Positions 17,029 to 26,014 of a stretch of DNA of 64,000 nucleotides are shown one piece after another. The stretch is from Hirschia sp964342355. GTDB taxonomy: Bacteria; Pseudomonadota; Alphaproteobacteria; Caulobacterales; Hyphomonadaceae. The notes under the pieces were generated by a model. It saw only the letters and a program-made list of their open reading frames with translations. It had not been told where the DNA came from and searched no databases. The position numbers and the translations under genes were made by a program. Where the stretch lies: positions 1-64,000 of the forward strand of contig CAYFFG010000016.1 in the NCBI GenBank assembly GCA_964342355.1, in the 5' to 3' direction. The stretch's first letter is position 1. Every line of letters starts with the position of its first letter.

Positions 17029-17430
17029 ATGGGCAAACCAGAAAATGTAATCGACAAGCGCATGGTCAATGCGCTTTTCAAACAGGCAAAAGCAAGTGCT
17101 GGCGCTAAGACGTTGCTGGGCGGAGGCGGTCAGGTGGGACTTGGTCTTGTGACCAAGATGACAGGTGGTTTGTGGGTGGGCGGTACGGCCTATTTAACAA
17201 GCGATGCGCTGATGTTTGTCATCAATGGTTTAAACGCGATCGCCCATACTGATCCGGATAGTCTCAACTGGGACATCCCGCTGCAAAACATTAAGGATGT
17301 GCGTCTTCGCAAAGCACTGTTCACGCAAATAATAGATATCACTGACGTGTCCGGTGAAGAGCGTAGTATCCGGTGCTACAACGCCAGCAAATTTGTTGAT
17401 TCAATTCAGGCGGCATGCGCTGCCCGATGA
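17029..17430 (+). CDS. PH/GRAM-like hypothetical protein
   Basis: 133 residues from the ATG at 17029, which has a strong AGGAGGAGGGCG ribosome site. Middle segment YLTSDALMFVINGL and IPLQNIKDVRLRKALFTQI followed by a strand-rich end resemble bacterial PH-like/GRAM domains. A Gly-rich stretch (LLGGGGQVGLG) near residue 30 may be a membrane-contacting loop. It sits between zapE and mdh. Function unknown. Confidence 0.7.
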   Translation: MGKPENVIDKRMVNALFKQAKASAGAKTLLGGGGQVGLGLVTKMTGGLWVGGTAYLTSDALMFVINGLNAIAHTDPDSLNWDIPLQNIKDVRLRKALFTQIIDITDVSGEERSIRCYNASKFVDSIQAACAAR

Positions 17431-17630
17431 TATTTGGACGAGAGTGTCTCGTGTGATTTTCAAGACGGATTGCGCGTTGGCCTCTCATCGGCTACCTGTC
17501 CGTCACATTTCTTTATTGGGACACCGATCTGATGTTCGGAAAACTCATTGGGGGCGCCATCTCGAAGATGGTTGGGAAAGCGCCCGTGCAAGACACACAA
17601 GACCTAGAAGACACAAAGGAGAACCTCCCC

Positions 17631-18593
17631 ATGGCTCGTAAAAAGATTGCGCTTATCGGCGCGGGTATGATTGGCGGCACGCTGGCGCACATTTCTGCTC
17701 GTGAAGAGCTGGGCGACGTTGTTCTGTTCGACATTTTTGGCGGTGTGGCAAAAGGTAAGGGCCTCGACATTGCAGAAGCCTCTTCAGTGTTTGGCATGGA
17801 CTCAGCGCTTGCCGGCACAGACAGCTATGCAGACATCGCTGGCGCTGACGTGTGTATCGTGACAGCCGGTTTCCCACGCATGCCAGGCATGAGCCGTGAC
17901 GACCTTATCGGTAAAAACCTTGGCGTCATGAAGCAGGTCGGTGAGGGTATCAAACAGTACGCACCGAACGCTTTCGTTATCTGTATCACGAACCCGCTCG
18001 ATGCGATGGTTTGGGCGCTACAGAAATTCTCTGGTCTGCCAACAAACAAAGTTGTCGGCATGGCGGGTGTTCTGGACTCTGCGCGTTTTGCTTACTTCCT
18101 GTCTGAAAAAATGGGCGTCTCTATCAAGGACGTTAAAGCCTGGACGCTTGGCGGACACGGCGACGACATGGTGCCGATGGTGCGTTACTCCACAGTCGGT
18201 GGTCTGCCGCTGACAACTCTGGTGGAAACAGGCCTCCTTGCTCAAGCGGACCTGGACGCAATGGTTGAGCGTACGCGTAAAGGCGGCGGCGAAATCGTAG
18301 CCCTTCTGGAAAAAGGCTCTGCATACTACGCACCAGCAGAATCTGCGATTGCGATGGCCAAGTCTTACCTCAAAGACCAGAAGCGCATCCTGCCATGTGC
18401 GGCTTACCTTTCCGGCGAATACGGCCAGAACGACATGTATGTTGGCGTGCCATGCCTGATCGGCGCAGACGGTGTTGAGAAAGTCATCGAATTCCCGATG
18501 GACGCTGGCGAAAAAGACATGATGGAAAAATCCATCGGCGCAGTGAACACGCTCATCGACGCTTGTAAAAACCTTGAGCCATCATTGGCTTAA
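17631..18593 (+). CDS. mdh: Malate dehydrogenase
   Basis: 320 residues, lactate/malate dehydrogenase family of the LDH-like alphaproteobacterial type. NAD site IALIGAGMIGG (residues 6-16), ITNPLDAMVW, VVGMAGVLDSARF and the catalytic His in LGGHGDDMVP are present. It oxidises malate to oxaloacetate in the TCA cycle. AAGGAG eight bases before the ATG fixes the start. An in-frame ATG at 17532 would give a 33-residue extension rich in Lys, Gly and hydrophobics; this is not part of the family. Confidence 0.97.
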   Translation: MARKKIALIGAGMIGGTLAHISAREELGDVVLFDIFGGVAKGKGLDIAEASSVFGMDSALAGTDSYADIAGADVCIVTAGFPRMPGMSRDDLIGKNLGVMKQVGEGIKQYAPNAFVICITNPLDAMVWALQKFSGLPTNKVVGMAGVLDSARFAYFLSEKMGVSIKDVKAWTLGGHGDDMVPMVRYSTVGGLPLTTLVETGLLAQADLDAMVERTRKGGGEIVALLEKGSAYYAPAESAIAMAKSYLKDQKRILPCAAYLSGEYGQNDMYVGVPCLIGADGVEKVIEFPMDAGEKDMMEKSIGAVNTLIDACKNLEPSLA

Positions 18594-18616
18594 GGCGTTT
18601 TAGAGGCTTTAAAATT

Positions 18617-18653
18617 GAAAAGGGCCGCCTCTTATCGGGTGGCCCTTTTTTTG
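18617..18653 (+). terminator. Rho-independent terminator after mdh
   Basis: AAAAGGGCC and GGCCCTTTTT arms (18618-18626, 18641-18650) flank a loop and end in seven T. It separates mdh from the peroxiredoxin gene, so mdh and the suc genes are not one transcript. Confidence 0.85.
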
Positions 18654-18777
18654 TTTGATCGCGGCATTTGGCGCCTGATCAATTGTCGGTGAGGTCAGCG
18701 CGCCGCTATAGCTTGATTAACCATCCTCTGACAGGTTCGCCCCGACGCATCACGAACAGATGAGGAAGAGAGCACAC

Positions 18778-19371
18778 ATGACTTTCGTTAAGCACCTATT
18801 TGCCGCTATCGCTGGGGCGGTGTTGGCGTTTTCAGCGCCTGCTTTTGCCGGTGACAAAGACAACGCTTCATCGATTGCAGATGAAATTGGACTAAAAGTG
18901 GGTGAGACCGTGCCGGCCATCGAAGCCCGCGGCGCTGACGGCACTAAAGTGAAGTTTGAAGAACTCGTCGGTGAAAACGGGATTGTTCTTGTATTTGTTC
19001 GCTCCATCGACTGGTGTCCATTCTGTAAGAACCAGATGGTGGCGCTGGATGAGATCGCACCAGAGCTGAACGCGAAGGGATATCCGATCGTCGCTCTGTC
19101 TTACGATTCTCCAAAAGACCAGAACAAATTTTTGGCCAAACGCGACCTTTCTTTCAAAATGGTATCTGATCAGGAGTCTGAGGTGATCAAAGCCTTTGGA
19201 CTGTTGAACACTGAATACAAAGAAGGATCACGCCCATACGGCGTTCCCCACCCGACGATCTACGTCATCAGCAAGGATGGCGAGATCAAAGGCAAGCTGA
19301 TGGAACAAGGTTTCAGACGCCGTCCAGAACCAGAAATGCTGGTTGAGTTGGTCAACTCAGTCGCCCAATAG
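18778..19371 (+). CDS. Exported AhpC/TSA-family peroxiredoxin-like protein
   Basis: 197 residues with a signal peptide ending at PAFA (residue 24). The thioredoxin-fold motif SIDWCPFCKNQM holds a CxxC, more like a resolving redox pair than the single peroxidatic Cys, and GVPHPTIYVISKDGEI is the family cis-Pro region. Expected in the periplasm, with peroxidase or disulfide activity. It starts upstream of the YdeP-like oxidoreductase gene by about 70 bases. Confidence 0.85.
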   Translation: MTFVKHLFAAIAGAVLAFSAPAFAGDKDNASSIADEIGLKVGETVPAIEARGADGTKVKFEELVGENGIVLVFVRSIDWCPFCKNQMVALDEIAPELNAKGYPIVALSYDSPKDQNKFLAKRDLSFKMVSDQESEVIKAFGLLNTEYKEGSRPYGVPHPTIYVISKDGEIKGKLMEQGFRRRPEPEMLVELVNSVAQ

Positions 19372-19444
19372 GGTGATTTAAACCTATTTTGCAAAGACAA
19401 GCGTAGGAAAATCACTACACTCTCATGTCTCATGGGAGGTGCTG

Positions 19445-21646
19445 GTGACGGACCTACGCAATAAAAAACAAGAAACCGTCGGTGGCGGCGCAAAAAAAGT
19501 TCTCTACACGCTGGAAACGATCCGGCGGATGGGCGTCACACGCGCCGCCAAGGCTTTGACTGCCAAGAACGCCTGCAAAGCATGCGCTTATGGTATGGGC
19601 GGCCAGCAGGGCGGCATGACCAATGAACTGTGCGAATTCCCATCGGTCTGCAATAAATCCGTCCAGGCTCAGTCAACCGATATACAGCCCGCCATTCCAG
19701 CCCAAATTTTTGACCATCCGATCAGCGATTTACAGGCGCTGACAGGTCGAGAAATTGAAAGCCTTGGTCGGTTAAACACGCCGCTTTTAAAAACAGGCGA
19801 TAGTCAACGCTTTCAGCCTGTGTCGTGGGAGCGGGCTATGGATATTGCTGCAAAACGCCTGCAGGCGACTAATCCGGATCGAAGTTTCTTTTACTCATCG
19901 GGGCGTTCGTCAAATGAGGCTGGATTTGTCTTTCAGCTGCTTGCCCGGGCGTTTGGCACCAATAATGTCAATAATTGCTCTTATTACTGTCACCAGGCGA
20001 CAAGCGAAGGGTTAGCCACGACGATCGGTAAGGGCACGGCGACAATTGAGTTAAGCGACCTTACGGGCGCAGACATGATTGTTGTCATCGGCGCCAATCC
20101 CTCTTCCAACCATCCGCGGTTTATCCATATGCTCAGCGCGTGTCGTGCGCGTGGGGGAGAAGTGGTGATCATCAACCCCGCGAAAGAGCCGGGGCTTGTT
20201 AAGTTTGCGCTGCCAAAATCGCCATCGTCACTGCTCAAGGGTGGTGATGAGATCGCGTCGGAATATCTTCAGCCTCAGATCGGCGAAGACATTGCGCTTT
20301 TAACGGGTATCGCAAAGCGCATATTGGAACTTAAAGCGGACGATCCCTCGTTTATTGGCGCTAACACGCATGGGTTTAATGCCTGGCGCCAGCAGGTTGA
20401 CGCGGTCAGCTGGGATGAGGTGTGTTTGCGAACGGGACTTGCTCGCGAAGACATTTTCCGGGTCGCCCAAAAATATGCAGACGCACAAAACGTTGTGTTT
20501 GCATGGGGAATGGGCGTCACCCACCATGTGCATGGTGTTGAAAACGTTGAGGCCATCGCAAACCTTGCCCTTTTGCGCGGAATGATCGGAAGACCCAATG
20601 CCGGGTTGCTACCGCTAAGAGGACATTCCAACGTTCAGGGAATTGGCACGATTGGTGTGAAGCCAGTCCTTGCTGAAGATGTGTTGCAGAAAATCGAGCA
20701 GCATTATGGGCTCGCCTTACCGCGCGCTAAGGGCATGGATACGCTGTCCTGTCTGAAAGCGGCTTATACCGGTGACATTGATGCGGCTGTCATTATGGGC
20801 GGAAATTTGGCGGAAGCGTCGCCTGACGCAATCTGGGCAAATGAGGCGCTTGGAAAAATCGGCTTTAAACTTTATCTGACAACCACTTTAAACAGAGGCC
20901 ATGTGCGCGGCGTCGATACGGGTGACACGCTGATATTGCCTGTGACGGCAAGGGATGAAGAGTGGGAGCCGACGACCCAGGAATCCATGTTCAATTATGT
21001 TCGCTTATCGGACGGCGGCATTCACCGTTTAGATAATGTGCGGCCCGAAACACGCATTTTAGCAGATCTGGCTGAAGCTGTTTTGCCTGAGCTGCCGCTG
21101 GATTTTTCAGCTTTTCGACAACATCGTTCTATTCGCCAGGCTATTGCGGCAATTGTGCCTGGCATGCAGGATTTGGCGGATATTGATGTCGCTAAAAAAG
21201 AATTCCACATTAAAAACAGGGTGCTGCATACGACAGTTTTTGGCGGACCAGATTCAAAAGCAGCGTTTCGCCCTTTGCCTTTGCCGCCAAAATTTGAAAA
21301 CGAGCTAAACGGGCGCCACATGCTGCGGCTGGCGACCGTCCGCAGCGAAGGTCAGTTTAACACCATCATATATGAAGAGCTGGACATATATCGCCGCAAG
21401 GCGGAGCGGTGGTCGATCCTGTTAAATCAAAGCGACATGGCGAAGCAGGGTATTCGTGAAGGTCAAAAAGTGGATGTTTGTTCTAAGCAGGGGCGTATGG
21501 AAGCAGTCACCGCGATGGCGTTTGACCTGCCATCTGGCTCGGCGCTCGCTTACTTCCCGGAAGCTAATATCCTGGTGGGGTTGGAAAGCGATCCTCGATC
21601 AAAAACACCGGCGTTTAAGTCCGTCCCTGTGTGGATCGAAACCTAA
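19445..21646 (+). CDS. FdhF/YdeP family molybdopterin oxidoreductase
   Basis: 733 residues from a GTG at 19445, preceded by GGGAGG. N-terminal ACKACAYGMGG, YSSGRSSNEAGF, GANPSSNHPRF and GMGVTHHVHG fit the YdeP-type MGD enzymes related to formate dehydrogenases. The typical Fe-S cluster binding set of FdhF is not complete. In E. coli YdeP is tied to acid resistance but has no proven substrate. The C-terminal domain carries the usual molybdopterin dinucleotide-binding beta barrel (RLATVRSEGQFNT). No dedicated partner subunit is adjacent. Confidence 0.9.
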   Translation: MTDLRNKKQETVGGGAKKVLYTLETIRRMGVTRAAKALTAKNACKACAYGMGGQQGGMTNELCEFPSVCNKSVQAQSTDIQPAIPAQIFDHPISDLQALTGREIESLGRLNTPLLKTGDSQRFQPVSWERAMDIAAKRLQATNPDRSFFYSSGRSSNEAGFVFQLLARAFGTNNVNNCSYYCHQATSEGLATTIGKGTATIELSDLTGADMIVVIGANPSSNHPRFIHMLSACRARGGEVVIINPAKEPGLVKFALPKSPSSLLKGGDEIASEYLQPQIGEDIALLTGIAKRILELKADDPSFIGANTHGFNAWRQQVDAVSWDEVCLRTGLAREDIFRVAQKYADAQNVVFAWGMGVTHHVHGVENVEAIANLALLRGMIGRPNAGLLPLRGHSNVQGIGTIGVKPVLAEDVLQKIEQHYGLALPRAKGMDTLSCLKAAYTGDIDAAVIMGGNLAEASPDAIWANEALGKIGFKLYLTTTLNRGHVRGVDTGDTLILPVTARDEEWEPTTQESMFNYVRLSDGGIHRLDNVRPETRILADLAEAVLPELPLDFSAFRQHRSIRQAIAAIVPGMQDLADIDVAKKEFHIKNRVLHTTVFGGPDSKAAFRPLPLPPKFENELNGRHMLRLATVRSEGQFNTIIYEELDIYRRKAERWSILLNQSDMAKQGIREGQKVDVCSKQGRMEAVTAMAFDLPSGSALAYFPEANILVGLESDPRSKTPAFKSVPVWIET

Positions 21647-21658
21647 CGCCAGCTTGGC

Positions 21659-21769
21659 CTAGAGGAAAAGCGATGGAGCGCTTTGCAGGTTCAGGAACAA
21701 ACCAGCGATAACCAGCGCGCCTGAAAACCCAACAGCAAACAGGCCCGGCAGGGTGTTTGACTTAGACAT
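21659..21769 (-). CDS. Possible small single-TM membrane protein
   Basis: 36 codons on the minus strand, with AAAGGA 7-12 bases upstream of the ATG. The product MSKSNTLPGLFAVGFSGA continues as LVIAGLFLNLQ, one clear hydrophobic helix with a short Lys-containing N-terminus. The gap 21647-21997 otherwise shows only the promoter region of the TAXI gene. Confidence 0.45.
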   Translation of the reverse strand: MSKSNTLPGLFAVGFSGALVIAGLFLNLQSAPSLFL

Positions 21770-21997
21770 TGTTCTGTTCCTTTAAGTGTCCCTTGCTGAA
21801 CTGAACGCCGCTCAGGATCATTTGGTTGCATGGCGATGATATCGCGCTGCAAATGAGGCGCCGGTGTGTTCTGTTGTCGGCGAGGTGACGGCAGGTTAGG
21901 GCAATGTGAGGGCTGGTGCGTTAAACATATTTTATCTAGCGTTTTTGTCTGCTTTATAGCTAGCATGGCGCTTCGAGCTCGTGGGGATGGAAGACAC

Positions 21998-23290
21998 ATG
22001 CAGGATGCAATTAAGCGTTATTGGTGGACAATTGTTCTGGGGCTTGTCCTCCTGATTGTGGCGTTTCAGATGATTGAACCCCCGCCTCCAAAAGAGGTAA
22101 CGATCGCTGGAGGCTCTGTTGGAGGAGCTTATGAAGCGACGGCGAAAACCTATGCCGATCAGCTGACGGACAAGAAGGTGACGCTGAATGTCCTGACGAC
22201 ATCCGGCTCGATGGAAAACCTGCAATTGCTGCAATCTGGCGAGGCTGACATTGCAATTGTTCAAACAGGCGTCGCCAAGAACGCTGATATTCAGGGCGTC
22301 AAAGCGCTGGGCGCCGTGTTTTACGAACCGCTATGGGTGTTTCACCGTGCGTCGCTTGATGTGAATGATCTACGTGCGTTGGCAGGCCTGAAAGTTGCGG
22401 TCGGCGTTCAAGGTTCAGGATCGCGCGTGTTGGCTGAGGAAATCCTTAAGGACAATGACTTGGGTGCTGAGGACCTGACACTTGTTGATGTGGGCAGCGC
22501 TAAAGCGTCAGAAATGTTGTTGGCCGGTGAAATTGATGCGGCTTTTATTGTGTCTGGGCCATCCTCACAGTGGATCGCGCCGTTAATGCGTTCGCCAGAT
22601 GTGTCGCTTGCATCAATTGACAGGGCGCTTGCCTATAGTCGCCGTCACCCGTTTCTTGCCAACATTATCTTGCCGGATGGCGCGCTGAGCCTGTCAGAAG
22701 ATCTGCCAGCAACGGACATTAAAATGATTGCGCCAACGGCTCAGATTGTGGTGCGAGACGATTTGCATCCTGCGATCCAGTCCATCTTGATGGAAGCGAT
22801 GTTCGCCAGCCACCAGGGTGGAGGATTGCTGCATGATCCCAAGACGTTTCCTAACGCAACGCTTGTAGATCTTGAATTATCTAAGGAAGCGCAGCGATTC
22901 TTTGAAAGAGGGCCAACCTTCCTGCGTCGGTATGTGTCGTTTGGGCTAGCGAATTTTCTTGAGCGCACATGGGTGCTGATCATTCCTCTGATCACGCTGT
23001 TATTGCCGATTGTAAGGGTGGCGCCGCCGCTTTATCGCTGGCGCATTCGCCGCAAGATTTATGTCTGGTATCGGGATTTGCGCCTTTTGGAGGCCGAAGG
23101 TCGCGATGCGCGCACTGCGGATGACAGGCGTATAGTCCGAGAAAAACTGGCAGACCTTCAGTTTGAGACCGGAAATGTGTCTGTGCCTGACAGTTACACG
23201 GATGATTTATATCGTTTGCGCGCGCACATTCGATTTGTGGCTGAATTGCTGGACCGCATCCAACAGGATGATCGCGCCGCAAGGGTGTAA
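21998..23290 (+). CDS. Membrane-anchored TAXI-family solute-binding protein
   Basis: 430 residues. After a TM anchor (about residues 9-26) the TAXI substrate-binding fold follows: TIAGGSVGGAYEATAKTYAD, SGSMENLQLLQSGEADIAIVQ, VGVQGSGSRVLAEEIL. A second hydrophobic stretch (TWVLIIPLITLLLPIV, near residue 330) and a basic, acid-rich tail follow. Normal TAXI proteins feed TRAP transporters, but no TRAP permease gene is adjacent. The ATG at 21998 follows GGAAG. Confidence 0.85.
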   Translation: MQDAIKRYWWTIVLGLVLLIVAFQMIEPPPPKEVTIAGGSVGGAYEATAKTYADQLTDKKVTLNVLTTSGSMENLQLLQSGEADIAIVQTGVAKNADIQGVKALGAVFYEPLWVFHRASLDVNDLRALAGLKVAVGVQGSGSRVLAEEILKDNDLGAEDLTLVDVGSAKASEMLLAGEIDAAFIVSGPSSQWIAPLMRSPDVSLASIDRALAYSRRHPFLANIILPDGALSLSEDLPATDIKMIAPTAQIVVRDDLHPAIQSILMEAMFASHQGGGLLHDPKTFPNATLVDLELSKEAQRFFERGPTFLRRYVSFGLANFLERTWVLIIPLITLLLPIVRVAPPLYRWRIRRKIYVWYRDLRLLEAEGRDARTADDRRIVREKLADLQFETGNVSVPDSYTDDLYRLRAHIRFVAELLDRIQQDDRAARV

Positions 23291-23381
23291 AAGTAATTTC
23301 AGTCAGCAGCTTTCAATGTCGCCATAATGTCATCTGAATGCGTTACGCAAAGATCAGGTGAAGTCTTTGTGGGGCGGTTAG

Positions 23382-24581
23382 ATGAAACACCTTTTTACAA
23401 GCGTTGCGATGGTTTCGGCTCTGGCTGGTTGTGCTCTGTTTTTGGAGAACGACAATGCTCCCGCTGATGTGGTTGAAAAACCAATTGTTGAAACATCCAA
23501 CACTCCTGTTTCAACCCCAGTAGAAGCTTTACGCGCTTATTATAAAACGATCCCAGACGAGATCCTGCCAGTGGCGCCGAAAGGACCGGAGCTGGATGCA
23601 ACCAAGCCTATCAGCCGTGTGGTGTTTGGCTCTTGCCTGGACGAGGATCTGGAAGCGCCGGCACTTAACTCTATGGCGTCGGAAGGCGGTGATGTTGTCC
23701 TGCTGATTGGTGACAACATTTATGCAGATGTGAAAGACGGCGCATATCATGAAAATGGTCCGGATTTAGAGGGCGTTCGCGCTGGATATGAAGCGCTAGC
23801 CAAGATGCCAGAGTTTGTGCAGTTGCGAGAAACAACTCCGATGTTGGTTACATGGGATGACCATGATTATGGCGCAAATGACAATGGCGGTGAGTTTCTG
23901 TTCAAAGAGTTTTCTGAGCGCATTTATGAGCGTTTCTGGGGGCTTGAAGACACTGATGTGGCTGACCATCCTGGTGTCTACACATCTGTGATGACTGGTC
24001 CTGACGGCCAGCGCCTTCAGCTGATCGTGACCGACACGCGCTTTTTCCGTACAGAACTTACGCCGACCGATGAGTACGGCGCAAAAGGCAAAGAGCGCTA
24101 TCTGCCATCTCAAGACCCTAATCAGAACATGTTGGGTGACGCACAATGGGCCTGGCTTGAAGAAGAGCTTAAAAAGCCTGCTGATCTGCGCCTGTTTGTG
24201 TCGTCCATTCAGGTGATACCAACAGTACATGGCTGGGAAGCTTGGTCGAGCATGCCGAAAGAGCGTGAGCGTCTGTTCGACTTGCTGAAAGAGACCGGCG
24301 CAACTAACACAGTCTTTCTGTCTGGTGACCGACACACAGCGTTTCTTTACAACGATGAAGACAACACCGTCGGACCATTGCGTGAGATCACTGCGTCCTC
24401 TATCAACAAGTCCTTTGCTGACAACCCGGTCAGCGATGAAGTCGACGCTAAGCAATCTGGTGACGGTTACACCTTTACCAACTATGGCGTCATCGACATT
24501 GACTGGGAATCCAAAACGGTCACACTGTCTGTCAAAGACGATTACGGGCACGTCAAAAACGCGCTTTCATTCGATTTTTGA
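23382..24581 (+). CDS. phoD: PhoD-like alkaline phosphatase/phosphodiesterase lipoprotein
   Basis: 399 residues. A lipoprotein signal ends in LAGC (Cys17). The PhoD family core is seen in VVFGSCLDE, VLLIGDNIYAD, MLVTWDDHDYGAND and FLSGDRHTAF, which carry the metal ligands. Expected to release phosphate from diesters at the outer side of the inner membrane or in the periplasm. It is followed by a gap of about 230 bases containing the suc promoter; no terminator with a clear T run was seen. Confidence 0.93.
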   Translation: MKHLFTSVAMVSALAGCALFLENDNAPADVVEKPIVETSNTPVSTPVEALRAYYKTIPDEILPVAPKGPELDATKPISRVVFGSCLDEDLEAPALNSMASEGGDVVLLIGDNIYADVKDGAYHENGPDLEGVRAGYEALAKMPEFVQLRETTPMLVTWDDHDYGANDNGGEFLFKEFSERIYERFWGLEDTDVADHPGVYTSVMTGPDGQRLQLIVTDTRFFRTELTPTDEYGAKGKERYLPSQDPNQNMLGDAQWAWLEEELKKPADLRLFVSSIQVIPTVHGWEAWSSMPKERERLFDLLKETGATNTVFLSGDRHTAFLYNDEDNTVGPLREITASSINKSFADNPVSDEVDAKQSGDGYTFTNYGVIDIDWESKTVTLSVKDDYGHVKNALSFDF

Positions 24582-24662
24582 GCCGATTTCAGCCCCTTCT
24601 AAAAATTTTTTTGACCATCTGAGATGGGTGCGTTTTTGCGTGGATCGCCAAAAATGGAGGCT

Positions 24663-24674
24663 GTTAGCGCTAAC
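24663..24674. promoter_or_regulatory. LacI-type operator-like palindrome
   Basis: GTTAGCGCTAAC is a perfect 12-bp palindrome with the central CG typical of LacI/GalR-family operators. It lies about 60 bases upstream of the sucC -35 box, so it could serve an activator or a long-range repressor of the suc operon, or the end of phoD. Confidence 0.45.
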
Positions 24675-24732
24675 TCATTCCTAAAGGGTCAGCATTCAGA
24701 GAATATTAGCCTTTTTCCCCCGCAAACTGCGG

Positions 24733-24760
24733 TTGTCAGTGGCAACACGGGTGCTATAAA
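24733..24760 (+). promoter_or_regulatory. Likely promoter of the suc operon
   Basis: TTGTCA (24733-24738) and TATAAA (24755-24760) are spaced by 16 bases and lie about 50 bases upstream of the sucC start. Confidence 0.65.
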
Positions 24761-24812
24761 CGCGCCGCATAAGACAGGGGCGTAAACCCCGCTTCCTCAA
24801 AGGCGGTAATCC

Positions 24813-26009
24813 ATGAACATTCACGAACATCAGGCCAAGGCGGTACTGAAAGAATTCGGCGCGCCAGTCGCTGACGGCGTCGCAGTTTTTTCAGCCGACG
24901 AAGCGGCTGCTGCAGCTGACAAACTCCCAGGACCTCTCTGGGTCGTCAAATCCCAGATCCACGCCGGTGGCCGTGGTAAAGGTAAATTCAAAGAAGCTGA
25001 AGCGGGCGAAAAGGGCGGTGTGCGCCTTGCTTTCTCCAAAGAGGAAGTGGTCGAGAACGTCAAAGCGATGCTGGGCAACACCCTGGTCACGCACCAGACC
25101 GGACCAGAAGGCAAGCAGGTTAACCGCATTTACGTGGAAGACGGCGCTGACATCGAACGTGAGCTTTACTGTTCATTGCTGGTAGACCGCGCAACAGGCT
25201 GCCCTGCATTCGTTGTGTCTACCGAAGGCGGTATGGACATTGAGGAAGTGGCTGAAGAGACACCAGAGAAAATTCTTACTCTGGCGATCAACCCGGACAC
25301 AGGCGTGACAGACGAAGACGCCGCAAAGCTCTGTGATGCGTTGAAACTGGAAGGCACAGCCCGCGAAGACGGCATGTCCCTGGCGAAGATCCTCTACAAA
25401 GCCTTCACAGAAAAAGACATGGCGATGCTGGAAGTGAACCCGCTGATCGTTATGAAAAACGAGCGTTTGCGCGTTCTGGACGCGAAGGTGTCTTTCGACG
25501 GTAACGCACTTTTCCGCCACCCTGACATTCAGGCGCTGCGCGATGAGACTGAAGAAGACGAAAAAGAAATCGAAGCGCACGAGTGGGACCTCGCTTACAT
25601 CTCTCTTGATGGCACAATCGGTTGTATGGTGAACGGTGCTGGTCTTGCGATGGCCACAATGGACATCATCAAGCTTTACGGCGAAGAGCCTGCAAACTTC
25701 TGTGACGTTGGCGGCGGCGCCAACGCTGAGAAAGTGGCGGCTGCGTTCAAGATCATCATGAAGGACCCGAACGTGAAGGGCATCCTCGTGAACATCTTCG
25801 GCGGCATCATGAAATGTGACGTCATCGCAGAAGGCGTGCTTGCTGCAGTTAAAGAAACAAACCTTGCTGTTCCTCTTGTTGTGCGCCTTGAAGGCACAAA
25901 CGTAGAAAAAGGTAAGGAAATTATCGAAAAATCTGGTCTGAACGTCATTCCGGCGAACGACCTTGACGACGCGGCTGAGAAAATCACCAAAGCCGTGAAG
26001 GGAGCCTAA
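24813..26009 (+). CDS. sucC: Succinate-CoA ligase beta subunit
   Basis: 398 residues. ATP-grasp domain at the N-terminus (MNIHEHQAKAVLKEFGAPVAD, VKSQIHAGGRGKGKFKE) and the CoA-binding half with VNIFGGIMKCDVIAEG and VVRLEGTNVEKGKEI. With SucD it converts succinyl-CoA, ADP and Pi to succinate, CoA and ATP. First gene of the sucC-orf-sucD-sucA-sucB cluster, with a promoter at 24733. The next gene starts 5 bases after its stop. Confidence 0.97.
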   Translation: MNIHEHQAKAVLKEFGAPVADGVAVFSADEAAAAADKLPGPLWVVKSQIHAGGRGKGKFKEAEAGEKGGVRLAFSKEEVVENVKAMLGNTLVTHQTGPEGKQVNRIYVEDGADIERELYCSLLVDRATGCPAFVVSTEGGMDIEEVAEETPEKILTLAINPDTGVTDEDAAKLCDALKLEGTAREDGMSLAKILYKAFTEKDMAMLEVNPLIVMKNERLRVLDAKVSFDGNALFRHPDIQALRDETEEDEKEIEAHEWDLAYISLDGTIGCMVNGAGLAMATMDIIKLYGEEPANFCDVGGGANAEKVAAAFKIIMKDPNVKGILVNIFGGIMKCDVIAEGVLAAVKETNLAVPLVVRLEGTNVEKGKEIIEKSGLNVIPANDLDDAAEKITKAVKGA

Positions 26010-26014
26010 GTCAG

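Noticed and set aside
23796..24551. 251-codon minus frame antisense to phoD
   Set aside because: PhoD motifs and lipobox are clear on the plus strand.
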